NCBI GenBank assembly: GCA_015654675.1
Contig: JAATGM010000002.1
Span: 1 to 64,000 of the forward strand
Length of the DNA: 64,000 nt
Reading direction: 5' to 3'
Origin: Planctomycetota bacterium
GTDB lineage: Bacteria; Planctomycetota; Phycisphaerae; UBA1845; UTPLA1
Below the pieces are notes generated by a model, which saw nothing but the letters and a program-made list of their open reading frames with translations, did no database searches and was not told the DNA's origin. Shown here piece by piece: positions 8,943-17,832 of this stretch. The translations under genes and the position numbers were made by a program. Each line of letters begins with the position of its first letter. Position 1 is the stretch's first letter.

Positions 8943-9458
8943 TGGCGTTACTGGTCAGCGTCGCCGAACCCGGCAAGGATAGTGACGCAGAATCCGAAAC
9001 GTGACGTGCCAAGATCGGCGCTGCGACGAGCCAGCCGGAGTCATCACGACGTGTGGTCGGCGCCCAATGATGCTTGCCGGTGCGGTCGGTCATTTGCATT
9101 GCGCGAATTACTCGTGGCTGCCCGCAGGCGTATGCCGGTATTGCAATCTCTACGGTTTTACAGCGTCCGACATTCACCGCTTTTTCAAATTTTAGCCAGA
9201 AAGCTGCCCGGATCGACCGAAAACCGAGGCTTCGATCATTGGGTATAGCGCGACGGCGGGCGAAGCCAGCCCCCGCTATAAGGACTTGGAGATAGACCTT
9301 CTGATGTAGAATGAGAAGGTCTTCTTTATTTCCACATCTAGATTTGCGGGTTGCCAGCGATTGCGCGGGTTCTCGGGGCGCGATGGGGGCTGCCTTTGGA
9401 TTGCGATGATCCGGCGGTCTGACCGAGACGCCCGGGCTTTGACGCACCAGCGATGCTT
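8943..9458. other. Intergenic region between convergent genes
   Basis: A 516-base gap after the kinase. No convincing coding sequence. It contains a hairpin (TATAGCG 9244-9250 with CGCTATA 9274-9280) followed by a clear plus-strand terminator at 9294-9331. This implies either a kinase 3' UTR of about 390 bases or a separate small RNA. Confidence 0.5.
9294..9331 (+). terminator. Intrinsic terminator, plus strand
   Basis: AGACCTTCT (9294-9302) pairs perfectly with AGAAGGTCT (9314-9322) around an 11-base loop, followed by the T-rich tail TCTTTATTT. The opposite strand has no T-run, so it serves rightward transcription. Confidence 0.75.
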
Positions 9459-12110
9459 TCAAGGGATTAGGCACGCCACGTATCCGGTGATGTCATCGCC
9501 ATTCAATTGGCCGTCGCCGTTGGTGTCTCCGGCGCAGGAGGAACATGCGCTGGTTGTTCCCAGCAGCAGGTTTACGAATGGCTGAATGTCGGCGGCGTTG
9601 ACTGAGCCGTCGCAGTTTATGTCACAGGAATTGCACGTTGTGTGACATCCGTCTAATGCCGAAATCAGCGATCCGGGCAGGCCGCCGGCCGTGTTGAATG
9701 CGCCTCCAGCAACCAGCATGGCGCTCTGTGGTCCGGGGCCGTCGGGGTCCCAGGTGGTCAGCGCAAAGACAGTACCGTTGGTGTTGGTTCCCAGGCCCAG
9801 CGGCTCCCAGGAATTGCCGTCCCAATGCGCGATGTTGTTCAACGCGGGCGGGTTGATGCTGGTCGTCTTTGTGATGCTGCCCCCGGCGATCACCTGCTGA
9901 CCGAGTGGCCCGGGCCCGTCCGGGTCCCAGCTCGTCAGCGCGTAAACTACGCCGGGCAGTCCCGAAAGCCCCGGCTCGAATGCGGTGGACACCCAGGCAG
10001 AACCCGTCCACGCAGCGACGCGGTTCGCGATCGTCGTACTGGCGGTGCTGAACGCGCCCCCGGCCACCAGTCGCGGTGATGAACCGTGCCACTCGGTCAG
10101 CGCTTGGACGTTCGAATTCACTCCGTTGACCAGTGACGACCAGGCCGCGCCGTTCCACTGCGCGATGTACTGAAAAGGCGGCGCGCCGCCACTTCCAAAT
10201 TGGCCGCCCGCGTAAATGCGCGAATCGGCCGGGTTGCCGGTAGGGCTGAACGACGCGAGTGCAAACACCGTGTCAATGAAGCCATTGTCCATCCGCTGCC
10301 ACGTGCTGCCGTTCCACATCGCGACATAATTCCCCGGCTTTCCGGCGGCCTCGGTGAATGTTCCGCCGACAACGACAATGCCCGGTGCGCCTCCCGGTCC
10401 ATCGGTGTCCCAGATGGTGACGGTCGCGAGATGGCCGCCGATGCCGGTTCCAAATGCTTGCCACTGAGTTCCATTCCAGTGGGCGACTTGATTGACCGTG
10501 ATTCCGCCGGCCGTAGTAAAGTCGCCGACGGCGACGAGCTCATCACCGAGCGGGCCGCCGCCATCGGGATCCCAGGTGGTGAGGCCGTTGACCGTGCCGC
10601 CGCCTAATCCTCCGGTCATGCCCGTCCCGAGTGGTTGCCATTCGGACCCGTCGAAGCGCGCGATGTGGTTCACGACTTTGCCGCTTGCGACGGTAAACGT
10701 GCCGCCCGCGATGACCTGCGCGTTCCCGGGCCCAGCGCCGTCGGAATCCCACGTATTCAGCGCAAATACGGCTCCAGTCGTCGCGCCGGTTCCGAGGCCG
10801 TTGCCGAGTTGGCGCCAGTCGCTACCTTGCCAGCTCGCGACGTTGGCCACCGTCCGCGTTCCGGCGGTGACGATACTGCCCACCGCGAGCGGGCCGGGGA
10901 GCAGCGGCCCGCTGCCATCCGGATCCCATTGCGCAAGCGCATACACCGTGCCCGACGGGATTTCCGTGGCAAATCCCTGCCACACCGATCCGTTCCATCG
11001 CGCAAGTCGATTGATCGTGTTTCCGCCTGCCCAATTGAAGCTTCCTCCGGCGATGACTTCCGGCAGAAGCGGTCCAGGCCCGTCGGGATCCCAGGTGCCG
11101 ACGCAATCGGATGAACTTCCGAGCCCCAGGCCGAGTGGCAGCCATGCGCTGCCATCCCACCTGGCGATGAATTGAACGCCCGTCGCTCCCGAGTGGAGGA
11201 AGTCGCCCGTGGCGACGATCTGCTCGCTCGCCGGTCCAGGACCATCAGAATCCCAGGCCGTCAAACCGACGACGCGACCATCAAAGCCGGGGCCCAGCGG
11301 CTGCCATGCCGTCCCATCCCACCACGCGGCGCGGTTGACCGTGGTTGATCCCGAGGTGATCCAGTCGCCGCCGGCGACCAGCCGCGGCGTGAGCGGACCG
11401 GGTCCGTCCGGGTCGTATACCGCCAGTGCGAGGGTGGTGCCGTTGACGAATCCGTTTCCGAGCGGCTGCCAGGCGGCGCCGTCCCACCACGCAACGCGAT
11501 TGACGGTTGTCCCGCCGGTAGTCGTCGCAAAGTTGCCGCCGGCAACGAGTCGTTCGGGCAGGGGGCCGGGGCCGTCTGGATCCCAGAGCACCAGCGAGTA
11601 AACACCCGGGGCCGTGCTCCCGGTGAATCCGCCGCCCATTGGCTGCCACGCGCTGCCATCCCAGCGAGCGATTCGATTCAGCGTCGTTGACCCGGATGCC
11701 ACAAAATCGCCTCCCGCGATCAATTGTGCGGGCAGCGGGCCGCTTCCATCAGGATCCCACGAGATCAGAGCGCGCACTGCTCCGCCCAAACCCGTTGCGG
11801 GTCCGGATCCAAACGTCTGCCACATCACGCCGTCGAATCTCGCAATATGGTTAGCGAAGAGTCCGCCGGCATTTGTGAAGTCGCCGCCGACGACGGGTTG
11901 CGGGAGCAGTGGCCCGGCGCCATCAGGATCCCAGGTCGTCACCGCGCGGCACTGTCCATCTGTTCCGGCCGGTACGCCGAAGACAGGAAACCATTCGTCG
12001 GGGCAATCGGCTTTAGCACGCTTGGTTTTCAGGGAGAGCGCGGCCACTGCCAGAAACAGAACGGCAGCCAGCCGGTTCAATTCAAATCCAGTGCGAATGT
12101 TGAAGCGCAT
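9459..12110 (-). CDS. Secreted WDPDG-repeat protein with dockerin tail
   Basis: An 883-residue exported protein. ATG at 12110 has AGGAG five bases upstream and a signal peptide to about residue 35 (core AAVLFLAVAALSL). About fourteen repeats of 52-62 residues fill residues 55-810. Each has WDPDGPGPL, then an LVAGGDF strand, then NRIARWDGSAWQPLG. Twelve keep the WDPDG-type loop (Asp-rich, probably Ca2+-binding) and two near residue 600-690 have lost it. The pattern suggests one or two large beta-propellers. The final 65 residues form a dockerin-like doublet with extra cysteines: CDINCDGSVNAADIQPF and GDTNGDGQLNGDDITGY. No catalytic residues are recognised; the likely role is at the cell surface, substrate unknown. 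Confidence 0.8.
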   Translation of the reverse strand: MRFNIRTGFELNRLAAVLFLAVAALSLKTKRAKADCPDEWFPVFGVPAGTDGQCRAVTTWDPDGAGPLLPQPVVGGDFTNAGGLFANHIARFDGVMWQTFGSGPATGLGGAVRALISWDPDGSGPLPAQLIAGGDFVASGSTTLNRIARWDGSAWQPMGGGFTGSTAPGVYSLVLWDPDGPGPLPERLVAGGNFATTTGGTTVNRVAWWDGAAWQPLGNGFVNGTTLALAVYDPDGPGPLTPRLVAGGDWITSGSTTVNRAAWWDGTAWQPLGPGFDGRVVGLTAWDSDGPGPASEQIVATGDFLHSGATGVQFIARWDGSAWLPLGLGLGSSSDCVGTWDPDGPGPLLPEVIAGGSFNWAGGNTINRLARWNGSVWQGFATEIPSGTVYALAQWDPDGSGPLLPGPLAVGSIVTAGTRTVANVASWQGSDWRQLGNGLGTGATTGAVFALNTWDSDGAGPGNAQVIAGGTFTVASGKVVNHIARFDGSEWQPLGTGMTGGLGGGTVNGLTTWDPDGGGPLGDELVAVGDFTTAGGITVNQVAHWNGTQWQAFGTGIGGHLATVTIWDTDGPGGAPGIVVVGGTFTEAAGKPGNYVAMWNGSTWQRMDNGFIDTVFALASFSPTGNPADSRIYAGGQFGSGGAPPFQYIAQWNGAAWSSLVNGVNSNVQALTEWHGSSPRLVAGGAFSTASTTIANRVAAWTGSAWVSTAFEPGLSGLPGVVYALTSWDPDGPGPLGQQVIAGGSITKTTSINPPALNNIAHWDGNSWEPLGLGTNTNGTVFALTTWDPDGPGPQSAMLVAGGAFNTAGGLPGSLISALDGCHTTCNSCDINCDGSVNAADIQPFVNLLLGTTSACSSCAGDTNGDGQLNGDDITGYVACLIP

Positions 12111-12275
12111 GAGAACTCCTCACTTTGGCGCGAGCAGCTGACGAGGGGATGGGAACTCGACGTTCGACCTCGTCCTGTATGTAGGCGAAAAACTAGACTT
12201 GAAACCTTGGAATTCGGATTTAGGTCGAGGGTGTTCGATCTGTGCGTCGGGAGGCGTGCACTATTGAATTGCGGT

Positions 12276-13232
12276 TTAGAATCTGATTCCGAGTTCCAGC
12301 ATGAGGGACTTGCGGTCTCCGAAGCCACCCTCGACGGTGAATACGGCGTGCCGGCCGATCTCGATGCGGCCGCCGACGATTGTGTTCCATGGATTGACGG
12401 CTTCGACGTTGACCCGGAAGTCGATCAAGCCCGCGGCGGTGCCTGCCATGGTCTCCTGTACATGCTGATACATGCAGCCACCCCATACCGCTACGTGCAC
12501 CTCGCCCAGCGGCGTTTTTTCGGCGATTCTCTCGCGCACGCCCAATCTCGGGCTGAATACCATTACATCTACCCCAGGCAGGGTTGAAACCACATTCTTG
12601 AAATCGAGATAGGTCCTGGTGAAGTTCAGGTCGGCCAGGCCGAAGACGATCGTTGATCGGTTTTCGAATGGCTTGAACCCCGCGGCCAAGGTTCCGCCGA
12701 AGCCGACCGTCGGTCCATCGTATTGCAGCTTGAGATCGAAGTTGGGTCCGTGGGAGCGCAGGACCGGAAGGGCGCCGGGCCGCAATTCGACGTCGCCCTT
12801 TCCGCTGACGTTGCCTGCTATCCCATACAGGTTTAGAAACGGAAGAACCCAGACGTCGGGGCGCACGGTCCAGGCGGTTTCGTTTATTTTGACATTGCTG
12901 ACTCGAACGAGGGAGTTGATATTCAGCATCGCGCCGTCGCGGCCGATCGATAGATTTGGAACGTTGAAGTTGGCCGTTTCCGAGAATAGGGTTCCCGAGA
13001 CGCCGAGTGGCGGCGGTAATTCGTATCCGTACTTGCGGGCTTCCTTCTCGCCCCAGAGGGGCATGCGAGACCAGTGCGCCACGTCTTCTCCGGAAATCAG
13101 GGCGGGTTGCGACGTCGATTGTTCAGCTACCGGCTGGGTGGTGGCAGCGCCTGATACGAGTCCGGGCAGTGTGAAACTGAGCAACACAAACGTGACGACG
13201 GATCGGATGATGCGTGCGTCTCCTTGGCTCAT
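12276..13232 (-). CDS. Predicted outer-membrane beta-barrel protein
   Basis: A 318-residue exported protein with a signal peptide (core VVTFVLLSFTLPGLVSG, cut near residue 30). The rest is rich in alternating polar and hydrophobic strands and ends in MLELGIRF. A C-terminal phenylalanine strand of this kind is the usual Bam recognition signal of outer-membrane barrels. Its ATG overlaps the stop of the preceding glutaminyl-cyclase gene (ATGA at 13229-13232), so it is translationally coupled and is the last gene of a four-gene operon with an MMPL exporter. No named family was recognised; a role as the outer-membrane partner of that exporter is an inference from position. Confidence 0.7.
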   Translation of the reverse strand: MSQGDARIIRSVVTFVLLSFTLPGLVSGAATTQPVAEQSTSQPALISGEDVAHWSRMPLWGEKEARKYGYELPPPLGVSGTLFSETANFNVPNLSIGRDGAMLNINSLVRVSNVKINETAWTVRPDVWVLPFLNLYGIAGNVSGKGDVELRPGALPVLRSHGPNFDLKLQYDGPTVGFGGTLAAGFKPFENRSTIVFGLADLNFTRTYLDFKNVVSTLPGVDVMVFSPRLGVRERIAEKTPLGEVHVAVWGGCMYQHVQETMAGTAAGLIDFRVNVEAVNPWNTIVGGRIEIGRHAVFTVEGGFGDRKSLMLELGIRF

Positions 13233-14068
13233 GGGTTCCGCGTAGAACCTTTGTCGGATCCCTGATCAGTATGCTCCGGGGGAAGCCGGATTTCGAATAG
13301 CTTGGGCCAACGCTTGCCAGTAACGAAGATGCGATCACCGGTGGCGTCGTAGGCAATTCCATTGGGGGAGCCCACGAGCAAGCGATCGAGCGACGCGACC
13401 AGACCGGAAATGTCGATCCATGACAGGACCTGGCCGGAGGTGGGGGAGATGCGGGCGATGCGGTACTGCCGCCAGATGTTGGCCCAGATCTCGCCACGGA
13501 TGAACTCCAGCTCATTGAGTTCGGTAACAGGAGCACCGCCGTCGGTGACCTTGATGCGACCAATTTCGGCAAAGGTGTTGGCATCGCGAAAATAGAGCGT
13601 GTCGGAGCCGTCGCTCACGATGAAGCGCGCGCCGTCATGCGTCAATCCCCAGCCGGCCGTGGGATATGAGACAGTCGATCGCAGTGAAAACGAGCGCCGG
13701 TCGTAGATAAATCCAGTCTTGGACGTCCACGTGAGCTGAATGAGGTATTCTCCCCAGATCGTGATGCCCTCGCCGAAGTATTTCGACGGCAGATCATATT
13801 TCTGCAGGACTTTTCCGGTTAGCAGATCCACGCGACGAATCGAGGAGCAACCGTTCAGGCCGGTGCCTTCGAACAGGTCCCCTTCGCAAAACACGAGCCC
13901 CTGCGTGAAGGCGTCGCGGTCGTGTGGATAGACGTTTGTGATTTCGCAGCGGCAAGTCTTCGCGCCGGAGTTTCGCGCGGCCGAACAGCCGACGACCAGG
14001 CATGCGGCGCTGAGGGCGACGAATCCCACCTGATGCAGCGAATTACTAACGCCGCCAGAGAAGTGCAC
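13229..14068 (-). CDS. Lipoprotein glutaminyl cyclase (glutamine cyclotransferase family)
   Basis: A 279-residue protein of the plant/bacterial-type glutaminyl-peptide cyclotransferase family (PF05096), a five-bladed beta-propeller that converts N-terminal glutamine to pyroglutamate. Family signatures seen include DRDAFTQGLVF, FEGTGLNG, FGEGITIWGEYLIQLTW, GWGLTHDG, ISDG-type VSDGSDTLYF, ELEFIRGEIWANIW and NGIAYD. A lipobox (LVVGC) near residue 28 predicts membrane anchoring outside the cytoplasm. The start is a GTG inside the 3' end of the upstream gene (23-base overlap), and the stop overlaps the next ATG by four bases. Free glutamine or glutaminyl conjugates made by the neighbouring transferase are possible substrates, but only by inference. 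Confidence 0.88.
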   Translation of the reverse strand: MHFSGGVSNSLHQVGFVALSAACLVVGCSAARNSGAKTCRCEITNVYPHDRDAFTQGLVFCEGDLFEGTGLNGCSSIRRVDLLTGKVLQKYDLPSKYFGEGITIWGEYLIQLTWTSKTGFIYDRRSFSLRSTVSYPTAGWGLTHDGARFIVSDGSDTLYFRDANTFAEIGRIKVTDGGAPVTELNELEFIRGEIWANIWRQYRIARISPTSGQVLSWIDISGLVASLDRLLVGSPNGIAYDATGDRIFVTGKRWPKLFEIRLPPEHTDQGSDKGSTRNP

Positions 14069-15176
14069 AGACGTCTCGCAGTAGACCGGGAGTCAGGATT
14101 CCCGGCCAAAGCAGGGCGTAAATATCGACCACGCGGCTAGGCGCGAACTTGCCGCGGAACTGCTGTAACCCCGAGAAGCGGAAAAGATGATCAAAACGCC
14201 CGATCACTTTTCCCAGGATGCCGCCGATCTGCGGGCGTTGTTCGGAACGAGGCCGATTGGGGTCGTAGAAGGGGACAATTCCTCCGGTGACGAACTCGAG
14301 ACCCTCGCTTTGAAAAATGGTCATGGCGGTCACGATGTTGAGTTCATGGCTGCCGCGCAGGGCATCGGGCCGACGGACGAGATCCTGCAAGTATTGCCCG
14401 CGCTGACTGACGCGCGAGCAGACCAGCAGACTTTCGATGCGTTGATCGCCTTCGACGACGAAGTAGCGGCGCTGTTCGGCGCGCTCGAGTGGGGCGGTCC
14501 GCAGGAATGACCTGTTGCGGCGTTGGGGCCGGGCCTGCATCCATGCCTCGGTCACGTCTTCGATGCCCCGGCGGATGTCCGCGTCGCGCAGCGGGTAGAC
14601 TTCGCGGGCGGAGCCACCATGCTTGCGCGCGTGGTTGCAGGCCTGGCGGATTTCCTCGCCGGCTTTGCCGCGGGTGTGCCAAGTCTGCAGATCGTAGAAC
14701 GGCTCGGCGCCGAGCCAGACGGACCGGAATCCGTCCTGAGGCAGCGACTCAACGACTGAGCGGCCCATTCCAAGTAAGACCGCGTGTTTGCCGCAGGCGG
14801 CCGCATAAGACTGAAAGCCACGGATTACTTCAGTCGCATCCTCTGGAGGCCCGACGGGGTCGCGCCAGGCAATCAAGGTCGACGATCCGACGTGCATCGG
14901 GAGGAAGGCGCGTCGCTGGCGACCCCATAGGAGCTGCCATGGATCATCAGAAAGCGCGTGTACCTGCCCGGAGAGTGTGGAGAATCGATCGAGCAGCTCT
15001 GCGGCGGCGGGGCGGCTGTCGCGCGACGCGGTGATATCGAAGTCGTCGGCACGGCCGCGGCGCAGTGAGCGCGACAGGCGACGGAGCGAAAGCGAGCCCC
15101 ACTCGGCCAGCCGGCTGCGCAGTGGAGGTCGCCAGCTCAGACGGGCCAGGCCGAGGCCTTCTATGGTTGTTGACAC
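14046..15176 (-). CDS. DUF2156 / MprF C-terminal-like aminoacyl transferase
   Basis: About 376 residues of the phosphatidylglycerol lysyltransferase C-terminal family (PF09924/DUF2156), a double-GNAT fold. In MprF this fold moves an amino acid from aminoacyl-tRNA to a membrane lipid. Seen signatures include FQSYAAACGKHAVLLGMG, FRSVWLGAEPFYDL, a basic helix before WMQARP, EGLEFVTGGIVPFYD and the closing LQQFRGKFAPS. The MprF flippase membrane part is absent, so the protein is soluble or peripheral. GTG 15176 with GAGG upstream is preferred; a TTG at 15200 is the alternative. The ATG at 15207 that overlaps the MMPL stop is in another frame. It lies between an MMPL exporter and a glutaminyl cyclase in one operon. 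The amino acid and the lipid are not predictable. Confidence 0.85.
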   Translation of the reverse strand: MSTTIEGLGLARLSWRPPLRSRLAEWGSLSLRRLSRSLRRGRADDFDITASRDSRPAAAELLDRFSTLSGQVHALSDDPWQLLWGRQRRAFLPMHVGSSTLIAWRDPVGPPEDATEVIRGFQSYAAACGKHAVLLGMGRSVVESLPQDGFRSVWLGAEPFYDLQTWHTRGKAGEEIRQACNHARKHGGSAREVYPLRDADIRRGIEDVTEAWMQARPQRRNRSFLRTAPLERAEQRRYFVVEGDQRIESLLVCSRVSQRGQYLQDLVRRPDALRGSHELNIVTAMTIFQSEGLEFVTGGIVPFYDPNRPRSEQRPQIGGILGKVIGRFDHLFRFSGLQQFRGKFAPSRVVDIYALLWPGILTPGLLRDVCALLWRR

Positions 15177-15203
15177 GCAATCCTCGCAGACGAGAAACAA
15201 GAT

Positions 15204-17516
15204 TCATGACCGCCCAGTGTGATTATGGCCGATGTCAGCGGTCGGGCAAGGGCGCTCGAGCGGTGCGGGCCACTCGACTGTCGGATGGAGGAATCGGGCT
15301 GCTTTCGAAATTGTCCGCCGGGTGAGAACAATGAAGGCGGGAAGCAGCAGCGGACGAATTACGAATGTATCGATGAGCATTCCAAGCCCGAGGGCGAAAC
15401 CCAATTGCTGGAGCATCTTGATCTCGCCGACGACCATGCTGGCCAGCGTCGCGGCCATGATAATTCCGCAGGATGAAATCACACTTCCGGTGTGCACCAG
15501 CGCGCGGCTCGTTGCGGCAGCTACATCCAGACTCTGCGACTCCTGCGCCAGGCGGACGGCGAAGAACAAGTTGTAGTCCTGTCCGACGGCCACCATCACG
15601 ATGAACAGAAAAACTTCGACCTCCCAGTCCAGTCCGGTGCCTCCCAGCAATTGAAAGACCCACGCGGTTACACCCAGCGTGGCCAGATAGCCGACGACGG
15701 TCGCGACGACCATGAACACGGAGAGCGGTACATCGCGAAGCAGGGCCGCGACGATCACCAGCATGACAGTGAGCGACATGATGCTCACGCGGCGAAAATC
15801 GCTTTGCGTTACATCGCGCAGGTCGGCTGTTTCGGCCGTTGCGCCCGTGAGGTGGATTTGAGCGGGAAAAGCGGCGTCGGCGAGCGTTTGTTCGATCGTT
15901 TTTCGAAGGCGTGCGAGGGCAGTCAGGGCCGCGGGGCTTTGCGGTGCGCTGTCGAGCGTCGCTGAAAACCAGATGGCCCGGCTGTCTGGGGATGCGAATT
16001 CAGCGGCGATCTGTTTTCCGCCCAGCGCACCGGCTGCGATATTGGCGAGGCCGCTTTCGCGGAGGCCGAGCGGGGCTGACAGGCCGCGGACGTCACATAT
16101 TCCGGGCAGCCCGCGCAGGTTCGCGACGATCTTTGTCGAGATTGAAATCCAATCCCACATCGAGTGCGGGCTGGGGGTTGCGATCAGGACGCGCGTTTGC
16201 GAGATTTCGCCGGCACTCCAGTGTCGGCGGACGAGGTCCATTCCGCGGCTGGCGCTGTAGCGGGTTGGCAGACTGGAATGGGCATCGTAACTCCAGGAGA
16301 GTGTCACCCCGCGCAGCACCGGTCCGGCCAGAAGCGCCAGCGTGAGCAGCAATATGAGCCCTGGCCGGCGCGTGACATGGTTCGCGAGCCACGTCCAGAG
16401 TTTTTCTTCGCGCGGCACGTCGGTGCTCTGGTGGGCGCGGCTTTCGGGGCGGGGCCAAAAGAGCGCCGGGCCGACGATGGCAACCATCGCGGGCACCAAG
16501 GTGATGGACGCGAACCCGGCCGTGAGAAGCGCGAGCACGATGGCCGGGCCCACATCGCGGAATACTCCAAAGCGCGCGAGGCAGAGGGCAGCGAGACCGG
16601 CTGCGGTCGTTACGGCTGATGCGGCGATTGCTCCGCAACTTGTATCGAGTGCGAAGATGAAAGCTTGCTTGGACGATTGGACTTTGCGTAGAAACTCCCT
16701 GTACCGGCCGATGAAGAGAAGCGAGTAGTCCACTCCCGCGCCAAAAAGAAGCAACAGCATGAAGAGCCGCTCGGCGGTGCCGGTGCTAAAGCCGAAGGAC
16801 TGGCCCACGATCGTGAGCCGGGTAGTGATCGCTGTCAGGATGCCGACCGCTGCCAGCGGGACGGCGGCCGCCAGTGGGGCGCGATAGACCATGAGCAGTA
16901 CGAGGATGATGGCGATCACGGTGACGGTCAGCGTTCGATCGTGGCTGCGCTCGTGCGCGACGAGATAGTCGCGGCAGAAGCCAGCTGAGCCGGTGATTGC
17001 GGTTTGAAGGCCAGCGGCGAATGGATGATCGTCGATGATGGCGTGAACGCGATCGACCATGCGGGCCGCATCGGCAGAGGTGTCCTTGAATGGCAGGAAG
17101 AGGCAGACCATGGCGGCCTGTCGGTCCTTGCTCATCAGCGGGTTCTTGCTCTTCATCACCGCGAGGGACTTGGGTGTGTGGATCTTGATGTCGCGCCGGG
17201 AATCGAGGCTTTCCCCTGGCATGGGCTTCATCAGCTGCTGGCCGACTTGTTCGGCATCGGCGAGGTCGCGGGGCGTCAGGGCAGCATCCGGCCGTTCGAA
17301 AATGATCACTATCTCGCTCATGCCGCTTTTGTCGCGAAAACGTTCGGCGTACTCGTTCAGCGCCTGGTAGAAGGGGGAGTCGGCGGGGAGTAGATCGCGG
17401 GTCAGGCCCGCGGTGGGGTCGGCCGGCGGGACGAGCAGCAGCAACGCGGCCATGGCGACAAGCCACAGGGCGGCGATCTGCCAGCGAAAGCGAAAAACCA
17501 GCTCGCCAATTCTCAT
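15204..17516 (-). CDS. MMPL/RND-superfamily exporter
   Basis: A 770-residue membrane transporter with the two-fold MMPL layout. TM1 is near residues 12-32, followed by a periplasmic domain of about 150 residues (PADSPFYQALNEYAERF, typical of MMPL and HpnN-type exporters) and TM2-6 around 190-350. TM7 is near 385-405, with a second periplasmic domain and TM8-12 to about 740. The conserved acidic TM4 region reads GAGVDYSLLFIGRYRE and its second-half counterpart VAVGQDYNLFFAVRL; both aspartates expected for proton relay are present. Family members export lipids or hopanoids. It is the first gene of a four-gene operon with a lipid-aminoacylation-like enzyme 3' to it. Start ATG 17516 lacks a strong ribosome site. 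Confidence 0.92.
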   Translation of the reverse strand: MRIGELVFRFRWQIAALWLVAMAALLLLVPPADPTAGLTRDLLPADSPFYQALNEYAERFRDKSGMSEIVIIFERPDAALTPRDLADAEQVGQQLMKPMPGESLDSRRDIKIHTPKSLAVMKSKNPLMSKDRQAAMVCLFLPFKDTSADAARMVDRVHAIIDDHPFAAGLQTAITGSAGFCRDYLVAHERSHDRTLTVTVIAIILVLLMVYRAPLAAAVPLAAVGILTAITTRLTIVGQSFGFSTGTAERLFMLLLLFGAGVDYSLLFIGRYREFLRKVQSSKQAFIFALDTSCGAIAASAVTTAAGLAALCLARFGVFRDVGPAIVLALLTAGFASITLVPAMVAIVGPALFWPRPESRAHQSTDVPREEKLWTWLANHVTRRPGLILLLTLALLAGPVLRGVTLSWSYDAHSSLPTRYSASRGMDLVRRHWSAGEISQTRVLIATPSPHSMWDWISISTKIVANLRGLPGICDVRGLSAPLGLRESGLANIAAGALGGKQIAAEFASPDSRAIWFSATLDSAPQSPAALTALARLRKTIEQTLADAAFPAQIHLTGATAETADLRDVTQSDFRRVSIMSLTVMLVIVAALLRDVPLSVFMVVATVVGYLATLGVTAWVFQLLGGTGLDWEVEVFLFIVMVAVGQDYNLFFAVRLAQESQSLDVAAATSRALVHTGSVISSCGIIMAATLASMVVGEIKMLQQLGFALGLGMLIDTFVIRPLLLPAFIVLTRRTISKAARFLHPTVEWPAPLERPCPTADIGHNHTGRS

Positions 17517-17832
17517 TCAATACCGGTCGCAATCACTGATCGCGATTTCGGTTGACCGGGCATTGAAGGTTGCCGCATTAGTTCACACCTCTCAGCAAGG
17601 ATCTCTCGAATGGCGAGCACATCGCCGCGCTTCGCGGCCGGCGGCGCTAGGCGGGATGCAGGATAGCTTCGCCATCGCCCAGCTAGAAGGAGCGTGAAAT
17701 CGGCATTGTGTTCTGGCTGCTGTCGCGTGCGTGCTCAGGCGGTCGGGCGTGAATCTGGCCTCAGAATGAAAAAGGGACGCGGCTTGTGCCGCATCCCTGT
17801 GTGGAATCGCTTTGGGTTTGTTGCGCTGACGC
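17517..17832. other. Intergenic region upstream of the MMPL operon
   Basis: A 316-base space between two minus-strand units. It carries the terminator of the PEP-CTERM gene (17769-17797) and must hold the promoter of the MMPL operon, but no hexamer pair convincing enough to name was found. Confidence 0.5.
17769..17797 (-). terminator. Intrinsic terminator of the PEP-CTERM gene
   Basis: On the minus strand GGGATGCGGC and GCCGCGTCCC form a 10-pair stem with one G-U pair and an ACAA loop, followed by TTTTT. It begins 36 bases after the stop codon of the gene at 17833-18594. Confidence 0.9.

Noticed and set aside
9085-9105. GG-N10-GC in TGCGGTCGGTCATTTGCAT as a sigma-54 promoter
   Set aside because: The -12 half is fair, but the -24 half lacks TGGCAC and no gene follows in that direction within a reasonable distance.
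10492-11175. Long plus-strand frame of 227 codons inside 9459-12110
   Set aside because: Pro/Ser-rich antisense reading of the WDPDG repeats; the repeats make long open antisense frames. No start signals.
14947-15207. ATG at 15207 that overlaps the MMPL stop as start of the transferase
   Set aside because: It opens an 86-codon frame that is not the frame of the transferase. A frameshift would be needed; the GTG at 15176 with GAGG upstream explains the gene without one.
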